Source: MGBC114844 sp910585855 (GTDB lineage: Bacteria > Bacillota > Clostridia > Lachnospirales > Lachnospiraceae). Taken from it: 52,966 nt of DNA. Made by a program: the position numbers and the translations under genes. The stretch covers positions 1 to 52,966 of the forward strand of contig CBFFYP010000024.1 of the NCBI GenBank assembly GCA_965646165.1, written 5' to 3'. The notes beneath the pieces were generated by a model. That model saw only the letters and a program-made list of their open reading frames with translations, was not told the DNA's origin and ran no database searches. Below, piece after piece: positions 9,055 through 17,771 of this stretch (position 1 is its first letter; each line of letters starts with the position of its first letter).

Positions 9055-9151
9055 CCAGTTAATTTTAAAAAAACTATAAACTTTCTAAAGTATTCTTTCC
9101 ATTTCATCAAAATCCATGCTGTCAGATGCTTACAAATCCCAGTCCAAAAAA

Positions 9152-9172
9152 TTTTTCCAAATCTGGCGTCCT
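9152..9172 (+). repeat. Solo A2-type terminal end
   Basis: The bases TTTTCCAAATCTGGCGTCC match the right terminus of A2 elements (for example 3833-3852), with no other part of the element beside it. It lies upstream of the SGNH esterase promoter and looks like a remnant after decay or excision. Confidence 0.6.
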
Positions 9173-9215
9173 CCCATTTTTATATAAGATTCTCCATGTC
9201 TTTTCTACCACTTTT

Positions 9216-9224
9216 TGCTATAAT
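9216..9224 (+). promoter_or_regulatory. Extended -10 promoter of the SGNH esterase gene
   Basis: TGC-TATAAT is an extended -10 about 30 bp before the start codon. No convincing -35 is seen at 16-18 bp, so activation by a regulator is possible. Confidence 0.55.
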
Positions 9225-9254
9225 AATAAAAAACAAAAAAGGATGGACAAAACA

Positions 9255-10955
9255 ATGTTTACAAAAAAAGAATTTCACTTAATTCCAAAAGAACTATTTC
9301 TAGATCTTTCCTATCCCAAAGAAGCCCCCGGCTGGATAGAAAACAAATACTTTCCTAGAACTGCTTCTCGCACAAAAGGAAACAGTCATGTTTCTTATAC
9401 TCAAGATTTAAATATTCCAGATTCAAACTCTAATCTCCGGCAAAATTTTACTGTTATTTCGAGTAAGTCTTGGAGAGAAATTGAAAGCAGTGGTTATGGA
9501 GTCTATACTTATGAAGATACTTCTGTTCTTTCTCTTTCAATAGAAAATGGAATCTATCAAGTTACAGTAACGTTAGGAAATCCTTCCAATCAAAACTATA
9601 GCTGTTATATCCGTGCAAATCAGATTATAAAAATAGATTCGATTTTAATCACACCGAATAATCTAAAATCAGTTTCTTTCTTTGTTCCAGTTTATCAAAA
9701 TCAATTAGAACTTGCTTTTCTATTCGGTAACTATGCATCTCTAGATTCCGCTTCAGTGATAGGAGATGTATATCTTTCTTCTCTTATTATAGAAAAAAAC
9801 ATTATAAAAAAAAGTAATTCTGACACAGCCAAATCCAAGCCCACTATTTTTCTTGCTTCTGATTCTACCGTACAGACCTATGAATCTGTCTACTACCCAC
9901 AGACCGGATGGGGACAGGTACTTTGTGAATTTTTTACTGAGAAAAAACAGATAATGGAATCTGATTGTAATAGCTGCCCTTATCCGCAGTCACGAATATA
10001 TGAAACCGAATTTGTTCGAATTGAAAATCGTTCTATCGGCGGAAGGAGTTCCCGCTCTTTTTTAGAAGAGGGCAAATTAGATTCTATTATTTTAGATCTA
10101 AGACCAAACGACTTTTTATTTATACAGTGGGGACATAACGATGCCACGGCAATTCGTCCCAACCGCTATGTCAATGCTTCCGATTTTCAAACATATCTGC
10201 TGCCCTACTACCAAGCCTGTCAGCTTACCGGTGCACAACTTGTTCTAGTTACTCCAGCAGCCAGAAGAAACTGTGACGAACAAGGAACATTTCAAATCAG
10301 CTTCCCAGAGTATCGGCAGCAGATGATAGCATTTTCTAAAAAATACAAAATTCCTCTATTAGATTTAGGAAAATACAGCACCGAATTTTTAAATACCCTT
10401 ACGCCAGAAGAAAGCAAATCGGTCTTTATGTGGCTCTCTCCTAACCAGTATCCAGATGGTGCTTATCCAGACGGACTTTCCGACAATACCCATTTACAGC
10501 AATATGGTGCAATGGTATTTGCCGATATCATAGCTTTTTTAATCTGCCACTATACAGAGGACACCACATTAGACCCTCTAAAACCCCTTGTCCGTCCAAT
10601 CGAAATTTCTGCTATACCAAAACCGCCTCGCTTTACAGGAAACACAAAATCCATTGATCCCACTATGGTAACGGGATTTGCAGTACAAGAAATTACAAAG
10701 GACGAATCTATGGGAAACTTTTTACTCAGTTTTCAAGAAGTAGAAAACGCTGTAGCTTACCAAATCTACCAAAAAGAAAAAAACGACATAACCTATCATA
10801 AAATTAAAAAAATTTCCTGTGAAGAAAAGAAAAACGCAGTAACTCTGCCATTCTCTGCAAAATGTGGAACAATCTATCAATACTATGTTACAGCCGTATT
10901 TTCCAATGGAACAGAGGGACGTTCCAGCCGCATTTTAGAAATAGACCTATCATAA
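9255..10955 (+). CDS. SGNH/GDSL hydrolase, rhamnogalacturonan acetylesterase type
   Basis: The 566-residue protein probably removes acetyl groups from plant polysaccharide or its oligomers. An N-terminal beta-rich region (about 40-190, galactose-binding-like) precedes the SGNH core. Block I ASDSTVQTY places the catalytic Ser near 204 (Ser instead of Gly before the Asp), block II is SIGGRSSRSF, block III is WGHNDA, and the C-terminal Asp-His pair is SDNTHLQ. About 100 residues after it resemble a fibronectin type III domain. No signal peptide is visible, so a cytoplasmic or non-classical location is likely. I chose the ATG at 9255 because AAAAAAGGA lies about 11 bases upstream; an in-frame ATG at 9243 lacks space for a ribosome binding site. 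Substrate identity is inference. Confidence 0.8.
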   Translation: MFTKKEFHLIPKELFLDLSYPKEAPGWIENKYFPRTASRTKGNSHVSYTQDLNIPDSNSNLRQNFTVISSKSWREIESSGYGVYTYEDTSVLSLSIENGIYQVTVTLGNPSNQNYSCYIRANQIIKIDSILITPNNLKSVSFFVPVYQNQLELAFLFGNYASLDSASVIGDVYLSSLIIEKNIIKKSNSDTAKSKPTIFLASDSTVQTYESVYYPQTGWGQVLCEFFTEKKQIMESDCNSCPYPQSRIYETEFVRIENRSIGGRSSRSFLEEGKLDSIILDLRPNDFLFIQWGHNDATAIRPNRYVNASDFQTYLLPYYQACQLTGAQLVLVTPAARRNCDEQGTFQISFPEYRQQMIAFSKKYKIPLLDLGKYSTEFLNTLTPEESKSVFMWLSPNQYPDGAYPDGLSDNTHLQQYGAMVFADIIAFLICHYTEDTTLDPLKPLVRPIEISAIPKPPRFTGNTKSIDPTMVTGFAVQEITKDESMGNFLLSFQEVENAVAYQIYQKEKNDITYHKIKKISCEEKKNAVTLPFSAKCGTIYQYYVTAVFSNGTEGRSSRILEIDLS

Positions 10956-10971
10956 GAAATTTTCGTTAGAA

Positions 10972-11042
10972 GGACAACGCTACGAGGAAATGCTAAGCGC
11001 AAGCGAACCCGGTGCAGACCTTCCTTTGGATTTCGACGTTCC
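10972..11042 (+). repeat. Family B repeat, shortened right-half copy
   Basis: GGACAACGCTACGAGGAAAT, then GCTAAGCGCAAGCG and the terminal GACGTTCCC match the right half of full family B elements (20656-20799, 43655-43799). The left arm and the inner hairpin are missing. It directly follows the esterase stop codon. Confidence 0.7.
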
Positions 11043-11085
11043 CTTCTCCATCTAAAAAATTTTACTATAAAGAAAATAAAAATTA

Positions 11086-11094
11086 TGCTATAAT
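11086..11094 (+). promoter_or_regulatory. Extended -10 promoter of the AraC-family gene
   Basis: TGC-TATAAT lies about 78 bp upstream of the start codon, with only a weak -35 candidate (ATAAAG, spacer 17). Confidence 0.5.
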
Positions 11095-11171
11095 TAATAC
11101 ACCAATCTATCAAACAATCGCAACCTATTACAGTGAAATTATATAAAAACAATGCGAAAAGGAGTGCCCCT

Positions 11172-11912
11172 ATGAATTTACGAAAAGAATGGTATGAACA
11201 GGAATTAAAAAAAAGTGAAGAAGCTTTAATACACCGTCCATTAGAAGAAGAATATTCTTTTTATCAGGCTGTAAGTTCCGGTGATATGAACTTTGTACAG
11301 GAAAACTGTAATCATAACACATTTACCAATCCAGAAGGAATGGGTATTCTTTCCACCAATTCTTTAATTAATTTAAAATATCACTTTGTTATTACAGTTG
11401 CTATGATAACAAGACAGTGTGTAAAAGCAGGAATGGAATTAGAACAAGCCTATCGATTAAGTGACTTTTATATTTTAAAAATGGATTCCTGTAAATCCGT
11501 TGAAGAAATCTCACAGCTTCACCACAGCATGGCTCTTGACTTTACTGGAAAAATGACTTTAATTAAAAAAAATTCCGCTATTTCCAAACCGATTGTGCTT
11601 TGTATGGACTTTATTTACAGTCACCTAAATACTAAAATTACTATGCAGGTTCTCTCTAAATATACGAATTTATCTCCAAGCTATCTTTCCAGACTTTTTA
11701 AAAAAGAACTTGGCATTTCTATTAGTGATTATATTTTAGAAAAAAAAATTGAAAAAGCGGAAAACCTACTAAAATATTCCGATTACAGCTTAATTGATAT
11801 TGCCAATTACCTGGCTTTTTCTTCACAAAGCCATTTTATTCAGACCTTTAAAAAAACAGTCGGACTCACTCCAAGCAAATATCGTAATCAATTTTATCAT
11901 ACTTCATGGTAA
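11172..11912 (+). CDS. AraC-family transcriptional regulator
   Basis: The 246-residue protein has the two helix-turn-helix AraC DNA-binding domain in its last 100 residues (MQVLSKYTNLSPSYLSRLF, then IDIANYLAFSSQSHFIQTFK and the closing GLTPSKYR). A helical N-terminal part of about 140 residues is of the YesN type and lacks a receiver domain or cupin motif. The ATG at 11172 is preceded by AAAAGGAG at ideal spacing; the longer frame upstream has no such site. It is convergent with the GH94 gene cluster and is the only sugar-type regulator in the island. It is therefore the natural candidate to bind the duplicated regulatory module at 24210-24280 and 26721-26790. This assignment is inference. 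Confidence 0.88.
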   Translation: MNLRKEWYEQELKKSEEALIHRPLEEEYSFYQAVSSGDMNFVQENCNHNTFTNPEGMGILSTNSLINLKYHFVITVAMITRQCVKAGMELEQAYRLSDFYILKMDSCKSVEEISQLHHSMALDFTGKMTLIKKNSAISKPIVLCMDFIYSHLNTKITMQVLSKYTNLSPSYLSRLFKKELGISISDYILEKKIEKAENLLKYSDYSLIDIANYLAFSSQSHFIQTFKKTVGLTPSKYRNQFYHTSW

Positions 11913-11923
11913 TTTTTTATTTC

Positions 11924-11969
11924 ATTTCCGGTCTAAGAAATTTTATTAAAATTCTAACAGACCGGAAAT
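11924..11969. terminator. Bidirectional terminator between convergent genes
   Basis: ATTTCCGGTCT pairs with AGACCGGAAAT (11 bp), and an inner stem AGAAATTTT/AAAATTCT continues it. The hairpin sits between the stop codons of the AraC-type gene and the convergent GH94 gene, with T-rich flanks on the AraC side. Confidence 0.8.
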
Positions 11970-11973
11970 CTTA

Positions 11974-14679
11974 CTAAGAAATAGCCCCCAATTTTATTTC
12001 AATCTTATTTACTATATTTGACATAGATGCAATCTTTTCTTTTGCAAGAAATACTTGGTTTTTATTATAATTTAACTTTAACTCTCCATTGCAGACAGCC
12101 TCTTTTACTGCATAGCTTCCATACGACAATCTCTGTGGATTTTGAAATACAATATGAAAACTTTTTTGAGCAAATATAAGCGAAATCTGTGCTTTTCCTT
12201 TTTTATCAAATTGTTCTTTCAAAAGTTTCGGACAAATTACCAGATCTCCCATTTCTCCATGCACACCAAATACTTCTGTCACTACCGTAAGCATATACCA
12301 GCTTGCTGCTCCCGTCAGATAGTGATAAAGCCCTCGTCCCTCTCCATTAAAATATTCCGGGATTCCGGGATAAATTCTGCTTACTTCAAAATTTAAAGCG
12401 GTATCTGCCAAAGTCTGCAAAGCCTGATAACCCTCTTTTACAAATCCTCTTTTATATAGTGCATTTGCATACATTACTGTCATATGAGAAAAAACCGCTC
12501 CATTTTCCTTTTCTCCGTATGCAAAGCCAAACATTCTTCCCAAATCTGCTTTTAATTCATGAAAATCGGTATTTAAACGATATCCGCCTATTTCTTTTTG
12601 ATAGAGATAGTGATCGGCACTTTTACAGATTTTCTTTATCTGGTGTTCTTCTGCCGTTTTGCTCATAATTGCAAATACCTGACCGGTAAGCATCATTCTG
12701 ACTCCGCTTTCAAAATATCCCTCTACGGCTTTTCCATGATTATCATAATAGCTGTTAAACCATCCTTCATCCTCTGTTCCCTCAATCCATTCGGTTCTGC
12801 GAATATGATCTTTCATCCACTCTGCCTTTGCTTTCAGATTGTCCGCCAGTTCCCGAACAGAAATCTGCATTTGTTTTCCACTGACAAAATGAATACAGGT
12901 TTTTAAATACTGCTGTAAAATTTCCTGTTTGGCTGCAATGTCCTCATAGATTGTATTGTCATCTGTTAAAAGAATCTTTATCTCCTCCAACAATTCAATC
13001 TGCTGCCAGCCAAATTTTTCTTCCAAAACCAAAAGCAGTTCGGCAAACTCTGTCAAATTTCCTGCATAGGCACAAGTAAATGCTACACTTTCTCCATTTT
13101 CCGCTGCCATATCCAATGCATCATTCCAATCTGCTCCTCGCAGCCGATTATGATTATGCATACCGACCTCATAAAATGCGCACAGATGCTGCAAAAGCAA
13201 ATGTTCTAATATACTTCCTCTATAGACTTCACCGTCTGCACTTCTTTGCTGTGTTCCATAGGCAGCATCCCACTGTTTATCCAAACCGCTGCCTCGTCCT
13301 GCCTGTTCGTCCTTAAAATAAGACACTTTTTCTTTTAATATCTCGATATCGCCTGTCTGATCGATATAAAGTTTCGTGGTCATAAAAGGCCAGACGCCAT
13401 GATCCATCCAGACACGTGCAATTCCATTTCTGTCTGCAATAAACTCTCCCTGCCCTGCCCCAATAATCGTGGCATTGCTTCCGTCCATTCGCACACCGCC
13501 ATAGTTGTCTAATATCATCTGACGTACTCCGCCAGAATCCATAATCAAAAGAGAAAGGCAGTCCTGCCACAAATCACGCCATCCTCTGCCGCCTCTTCCA
13601 TAGTCATGATACGGCAAAAAAGAACATCCGTAGATTCGTCTTAATATAGGCTGAAAACTAACCCAGCGCATAAAACCGTCCCAACGGTCATTTCCTGTAT
13701 CATAGATTACATTTACTTTTTCCTGCCAATAGTCCTGCATATCCAGCAAAGCTTTTTTTACTTCCTCTGCCGTTTCATAAGACAAAAGAATCTCTTCTAT
13801 CTCTTCTTCCTTTTCTGTCATTCCCATAATAATCGTATAGGATGCAGATTCGCCTGTCTTAAGACAAACTGGAGAAAAACGAATCCCTCCCAGTGCCTCT
13901 TTTCCTTCCAAACTGCTCCCGGCAGATACCCCTTCTTCATTTTTTATTACTTTCCATGGACATAAAAAAGTTCCTCCTTCCCCAATATAGGAATCAACAA
14001 CAGGATAGAAACTCAGCGGCTTTTCTCCGTTTCCGGTAATTCCACATACAAAATAAGTCGTTTTATTTCTCTGGTGTCCACGTTCATCAAAAGAAAGCGT
14101 TGGCTTTACATAGACGCCATATTCCGTTGTTTTTATTCTATGCAATAGAGAAGTTACATGTCTGTGATCCCTGATATTATCGGCACTTCTTCCAAAAATA
14201 GGAACTGCAGCAATCGGTGTAATCTCTTGTGCTTTCCCGCTTTTATTAAAAAGTTCCACATACATAATCTCTACATTGTGTGAAAGAGGCACAAAAGAAG
14301 TTACTTTTGCTTCTATTTGATATTTTTTGGACTGTCTTGTAACTGTCTGCCACATAAATCCTGCCGTTAATACACTGTTATCCTGAAACTCTGTAAATTT
14401 TTTACTTTCTTCCTCTGCTGATGCTCCGGTTGCCGACCACGCACCCAAATCCGTACAGCACCAAAAATTTCTGCTAGAACGGTTGTTATGTAGATTTTCT
14501 ATGCTGACTGGTTCTGTTAAAAATGTATTTTGATCCTTTTTTATATCTCCTCCCAAATTCGGTGAAAGAGAACTCTTTATTCCTTTTTCTCCTGCAATCG
14601 GAAAATACAAACCACTGTAATTTTCCGGCTGTTCTATTGAAAAAGTCCCATCTTTATCTAAAAAATGTATCGTTTCCAT
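11974..14679 (-). CDS. GH94-family glycoside phosphorylase (beta-gluco-oligosaccharide phosphorylase-like)
   Basis: This 901-residue protein of the GH94 (old GT36) family would split a beta-glucoside with inorganic phosphate to give glucose 1-phosphate. The N-terminal beta-sandwich (about 1-290) is followed by an (alpha/alpha)6 barrel with GRGGRGWRDLWQDCLSLL near 365, DGSNATIIG near 400 and the catalytic-acid motif GADWNDALD (Asp about 517). It is more like the larger oligoglucan phosphorylases than the cellobiose phosphorylase at 24282-26696. Listeria has a similar GH94/GH3/ABC cluster for beta-1,2-glucan oligomers, but bond specificity cannot be read here. The ATG at 14677-14679 has AAAGGAGG seven bases before it. 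No signal peptide is present. It is last in the run, 23 bp after the chemoreceptor gene. Confidence 0.82.
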   Translation of the reverse strand: METIHFLDKDGTFSIEQPENYSGLYFPIAGEKGIKSSLSPNLGGDIKKDQNTFLTEPVSIENLHNNRSSRNFWCCTDLGAWSATGASAEEESKKFTEFQDNSVLTAGFMWQTVTRQSKKYQIEAKVTSFVPLSHNVEIMYVELFNKSGKAQEITPIAAVPIFGRSADNIRDHRHVTSLLHRIKTTEYGVYVKPTLSFDERGHQRNKTTYFVCGITGNGEKPLSFYPVVDSYIGEGGTFLCPWKVIKNEEGVSAGSSLEGKEALGGIRFSPVCLKTGESASYTIIMGMTEKEEEIEEILLSYETAEEVKKALLDMQDYWQEKVNVIYDTGNDRWDGFMRWVSFQPILRRIYGCSFLPYHDYGRGGRGWRDLWQDCLSLLIMDSGGVRQMILDNYGGVRMDGSNATIIGAGQGEFIADRNGIARVWMDHGVWPFMTTKLYIDQTGDIEILKEKVSYFKDEQAGRGSGLDKQWDAAYGTQQRSADGEVYRGSILEHLLLQHLCAFYEVGMHNHNRLRGADWNDALDMAAENGESVAFTCAYAGNLTEFAELLLVLEEKFGWQQIELLEEIKILLTDDNTIYEDIAAKQEILQQYLKTCIHFVSGKQMQISVRELADNLKAKAEWMKDHIRRTEWIEGTEDEGWFNSYYDNHGKAVEGYFESGVRMMLTGQVFAIMSKTAEEHQIKKICKSADHYLYQKEIGGYRLNTDFHELKADLGRMFGFAYGEKENGAVFSHMTVMYANALYKRGFVKEGYQALQTLADTALNFEVSRIYPGIPEYFNGEGRGLYHYLTGAASWYMLTVVTEVFGVHGEMGDLVICPKLLKEQFDKKGKAQISLIFAQKSFHIVFQNPQRLSYGSYAVKEAVCNGELKLNYNKNQVFLAKEKIASMSNIVNKIEIKLGAIS

Positions 14680-14702
14680 CCTCACTCCTCCTTTTATCTT
14701 TC

Positions 14703-16703
14703 TTATTCTTCTTTAATTTTAAAATTTCCTATTTGTACTGCCAGCCCTTCTGCAGAAACGATCAGCCGTTCCGATCCCTCTGCTACCTCTTTACTGTTTT
14801 CCATTAATTTATCTGCCTGTTCCACCAAGTTATCCGAAGAATCTAAAATCTTTTTTGCACTTGCTGCCTGTTCTTTTGAAATTTCTGCCACATTTCTTGC
14901 AACATCCTCTACCTGATCCACTTTTTGTATCATATTTTGAACTAAATTTCCGGCTACTGCAATATTTTCAAAAATAATATCAAAGGTATCTATTGCATTT
15001 TTAATTAAAACTCCGCTGTTATTAATATTTACACTGCTTTCATTTGCTTGGTTCACTACATCACTTACGGAAGTTTCTATCTCCAAAACAAACCCTTCAA
15101 TATGGTGAACCGCATCCATACTAGTCTGTGCCAACGTTCCGATTTCTTGTGCTACTACAGCAAATCCTCTGCCAGAACTTCCTGCACGAGCTGCCTCAAT
15201 ATAAGCATTTAAAGACAGAAGACTTGTTTTATCTGCAATATCACCAATCACTCTTGTAATGTTTGTAATCTCTTCTGATGCCTTTCCCACTTTATCAATC
15301 GTAAACTGCAGTTTTTTCACCGAATTATTAATATTTTGCATCGCTGCATCCATATCCTGTATCGCTTCTTTTCCCTTTTCCGAAGCATCTACGGTTTCCT
15401 GCATCTTACTGTTTACACTGTCACTATCCTTTTTCGTCCCTTCTACAAATACCGCCAATCTTGCTGCGCTTTGAGCAATTCCTTCCACAGAAAGAGAAAG
15501 CTGTTCTACTGTAGTATTCAATTCCTTTACCGAATCATTCTGTTCCTTGGAAGCAGAAAGCATCTGAGCCGATACTTCTTTGCTGTTGTCCGCCTGACGG
15601 CGCAAAACATCAGAAACACCATCAATCGCAGCAATCATAACCGATATAGCAGCAATAAACTTTTCTATACACCTGCCCATTACTCCGATTTCATCATGAC
15701 TTTTTGTATTGCTAGAAACCGTAAAATCTCCGTTTGTCATAATTTTAATGACTTCTGTCAATTTCTTTACCGGATGAATTACCATATGAACCATTCGCTC
15801 AAGCAGCAGCATAAAAACCAGCACCGACACAATCCCAAATATAGTCATAATGGTTCGAACAACATCCAAATCATGATAAATTATCTCTGCAGGCACATAA
15901 GACACTAAAATCCACTCTGTTCCTTTTATCTTTTCAAAAACCGTCATATTCTGATCAATTTCCGACAATTCTAATTGATTCTGTGAAATCCGTCTTCCAA
16001 CTTCCTGCATAAAGTTATCCTTCTGTTCCTGCAGTGTCTTTGAAATAAGATTTGTATCACGGGAAGCAAGAATCGTATCATCCTTTGTATTTACCAAAAA
16101 CGATTCGGCATGTTTCATTTTTACAAAACTATTTACATAAACACTGATTTTCTCTAAAGACAAATCCGCTGACAGCACATAGATCTCATTTTGATCTATC
16201 CTTAATATTCCACATGCACTAATCACCTGTTCTCCATTTTCATTGGTATAAGCATTTGTAAACCCCATATTTACTCTGGTCAAAGCATCCTGAAACCATT
16301 CCGTCTGTACCACATCAGCCGCCTTCAAATTCATATGGCTTCCTTTTTCTTTCCCTTGATAAAGCTTTCCGTTTTTATCTGCTATATAAAGTCCGCCCGG
16401 ATAATTACTGTCAAAATCACAGGAAGTATCCAAAAAGTTCTGTAACTGTCTGCTGTTTAAATCAATCTGTTCTAATGTCTGCTTTGCAACACAAAAAGAG
16501 GTTAAATTCCGATCCATCCATGCTTCCATCTCAACCGCCTGACTCTCCACAGATATCTTTAAAAGTTCTTGGGCATTTGATTGAATCACATTTTTTGCTA
16601 CATAATAAGAAAAACAAATCAATATAACAATTACTGCGATCATTACAGGCAATATAATACTCAACAGCTTTATTTTTATAGAAATAAATTTTTCTTTTGC
16701 CAC
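14703..16703 (-). CDS. Methyl-accepting chemotaxis protein
   Basis: The 666-residue transmembrane receptor has TM1 at about 8-35, an extracellular dCache-like sensor (about 40-275), TM2 (about 283-307, TIMTIFGIVSVLVFMLLL), a HAMP linker (about 308-360) and a long cytoplasmic coiled coil. The signalling tip IADKTSLLSLNAYIEAARAG and GRGFAVVAQEIGTLAQTS are near-consensus for CheA/CheW contact, indicating a motile cell. Translation starts at GTG (CAC at 16701-16703) with GGAGGTG upstream. It lies 39 bp after a sugar-binding lipoprotein gene and directly before a GH94 gene, suggesting that it senses the same beta-glucoside, possibly through the loaded binding protein. That coupling is inference. 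Confidence 0.92.
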   Translation of the reverse strand: MAKEKFISIKIKLLSIILPVMIAVIVILICFSYYVAKNVIQSNAQELLKISVESQAVEMEAWMDRNLTSFCVAKQTLEQIDLNSRQLQNFLDTSCDFDSNYPGGLYIADKNGKLYQGKEKGSHMNLKAADVVQTEWFQDALTRVNMGFTNAYTNENGEQVISACGILRIDQNEIYVLSADLSLEKISVYVNSFVKMKHAESFLVNTKDDTILASRDTNLISKTLQEQKDNFMQEVGRRISQNQLELSEIDQNMTVFEKIKGTEWILVSYVPAEIIYHDLDVVRTIMTIFGIVSVLVFMLLLERMVHMVIHPVKKLTEVIKIMTNGDFTVSSNTKSHDEIGVMGRCIEKFIAAISVMIAAIDGVSDVLRRQADNSKEVSAQMLSASKEQNDSVKELNTTVEQLSLSVEGIAQSAARLAVFVEGTKKDSDSVNSKMQETVDASEKGKEAIQDMDAAMQNINNSVKKLQFTIDKVGKASEEITNITRVIGDIADKTSLLSLNAYIEAARAGSSGRGFAVVAQEIGTLAQTSMDAVHHIEGFVLEIETSVSDVVNQANESSVNINNSGVLIKNAIDTFDIIFENIAVAGNLVQNMIQKVDQVEDVARNVAEISKEQAASAKKILDSSDNLVEQADKLMENSKEVAEGSERLIVSAEGLAVQIGNFKIKEE

Positions 16704-16742
16704 TCAAACACCTCCGAATTCTTTATACAAATTAGGCAGGAG

Positions 16743-17726
16743 TCATCGATACTGCTCTACATTACTGGCATCTACCTTTTCAAAAGGCAGTAAAATATAT
16801 TTTCCGTCTTTTGTTGCTCCCTCTATCCCCCCTATACTCTCTCCTGCTGCCAGTTTTCTGGCTGCTTCTATTGCAGCCGCTATCTGTGCAGACATAGGCT
16901 GGTATACCGTAAAATCCATTTTTCCGTCTGCAACTGCTTCACATCCCTTTTCTGAAGCATCTACCCCAAGAAACAACACTTGATCCAATTCAAAACCTGC
17001 TTCCTCAAAAGCTGCAATCGCTCCCAATGCCATATCATCATTATTTGCTGCTACACAATCAACCGGTTTCCCAAGATTTAAAAATATTTCCATCAGTTCC
17101 TTTGCCGTATCCTCACTCCAATTTGCATAATCTTCAAACACATAATTAATTTTTTTTCCGCTTGCTTTTAATGTCTGTTTTAAACCGTCTGTTCTTCCAA
17201 TCGTACCAGAAGCTTCTTTTGGTCCTTTTAATATCACAAGATTGATTTCCTCTTTCTGCTTCAGCTTCTCTAATAAATACTCTGCCTGATACTGCCCTGC
17301 CATAAATTCATCGGATGCCACATAAACATAGCGATCCTTTTCTAACTGGTTGTCCGCCGGTGCATTATTAATAAATACGATTGGTATATCTTTTGCCGCT
17401 GCTTTTATCTCAACCGCAATATCGGGAGATACTAACCCGCATAACACGACATGATAACCGCCTGCAAAAGCATTTTTTATTTGGACATCCTGCACTTCAA
17501 CCGATTTTTCTGCATAACCTGCATCAAGTTTACATCCAAATTGTTCTGCCTGCTTTTGCAGCTGGCTTGCCCATCCCTCATAGTAATCACCGCTCTCTAT
17601 AGCAGAATAATAAATTTTTATATCATTCTGCTTTGTTGTGTCTTTCTTTTGACATCCCGCAGCAAAAAAAACTACGATTACTATTATAAAAATTATACTG
17701 TTTGTTCTCTTCCTCATAGCATACAC
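16743..17726 (-). CDS. Sugar-binding lipoprotein, type 1 periplasmic-binding (LacI/RbsB-like) fold
   Basis: This 327-residue lipoprotein has a signal peptide (about 4-24) ending in the lipobox FFAAGC, and a type 1 binding fold. The IKIYYSAIESGDYYEGWASQ start, VAANNDDMALGAIAAFEEAG near 230 and LGVDASEKGCEAVADGKMDF near 255 match CUT2 ribose-, xylose- or galactose-type proteins. No CUT2 ATPase or permease follows it; the next genes are a chemoreceptor and a GH94 phosphorylase. It may serve mainly as a chemotaxis ligand adaptor rather than for transport, which is an inference. Two in-frame ATGs three codons apart both lack a strong ribosome binding site, so the exact start is open. Confidence 0.85.
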   Translation of the reverse strand: MYAMRKRTNSIIFIIVIVVFFAAGCQKKDTTKQNDIKIYYSAIESGDYYEGWASQLQKQAEQFGCKLDAGYAEKSVEVQDVQIKNAFAGGYHVVLCGLVSPDIAVEIKAAAKDIPIVFINNAPADNQLEKDRYVYVASDEFMAGQYQAEYLLEKLKQKEEINLVILKGPKEASGTIGRTDGLKQTLKASGKKINYVFEDYANWSEDTAKELMEIFLNLGKPVDCVAANNDDMALGAIAAFEEAGFELDQVLFLGVDASEKGCEAVADGKMDFTVYQPMSAQIAAAIEAARKLAAGESIGGIEGATKDGKYILLPFEKVDASNVEQYR

Positions 17727-17771
17727 CCACTGTTTAAACCTTAACTGTTATCTCAAAAAGCACAGTCCGAA

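Noticed and set aside
9126..9254. N-terminal extension of the SGNH esterase from the ATG at 9126
   Set aside because: It would place the promoter -10 inside the coding region and run through a repeat end; a ribosome binding site supports the start at 9255.
14703..17726. Binding lipoprotein as part of a complete CUT2 sugar transporter
   Set aside because: No ATPase or permease of that class is encoded on either side within the window.
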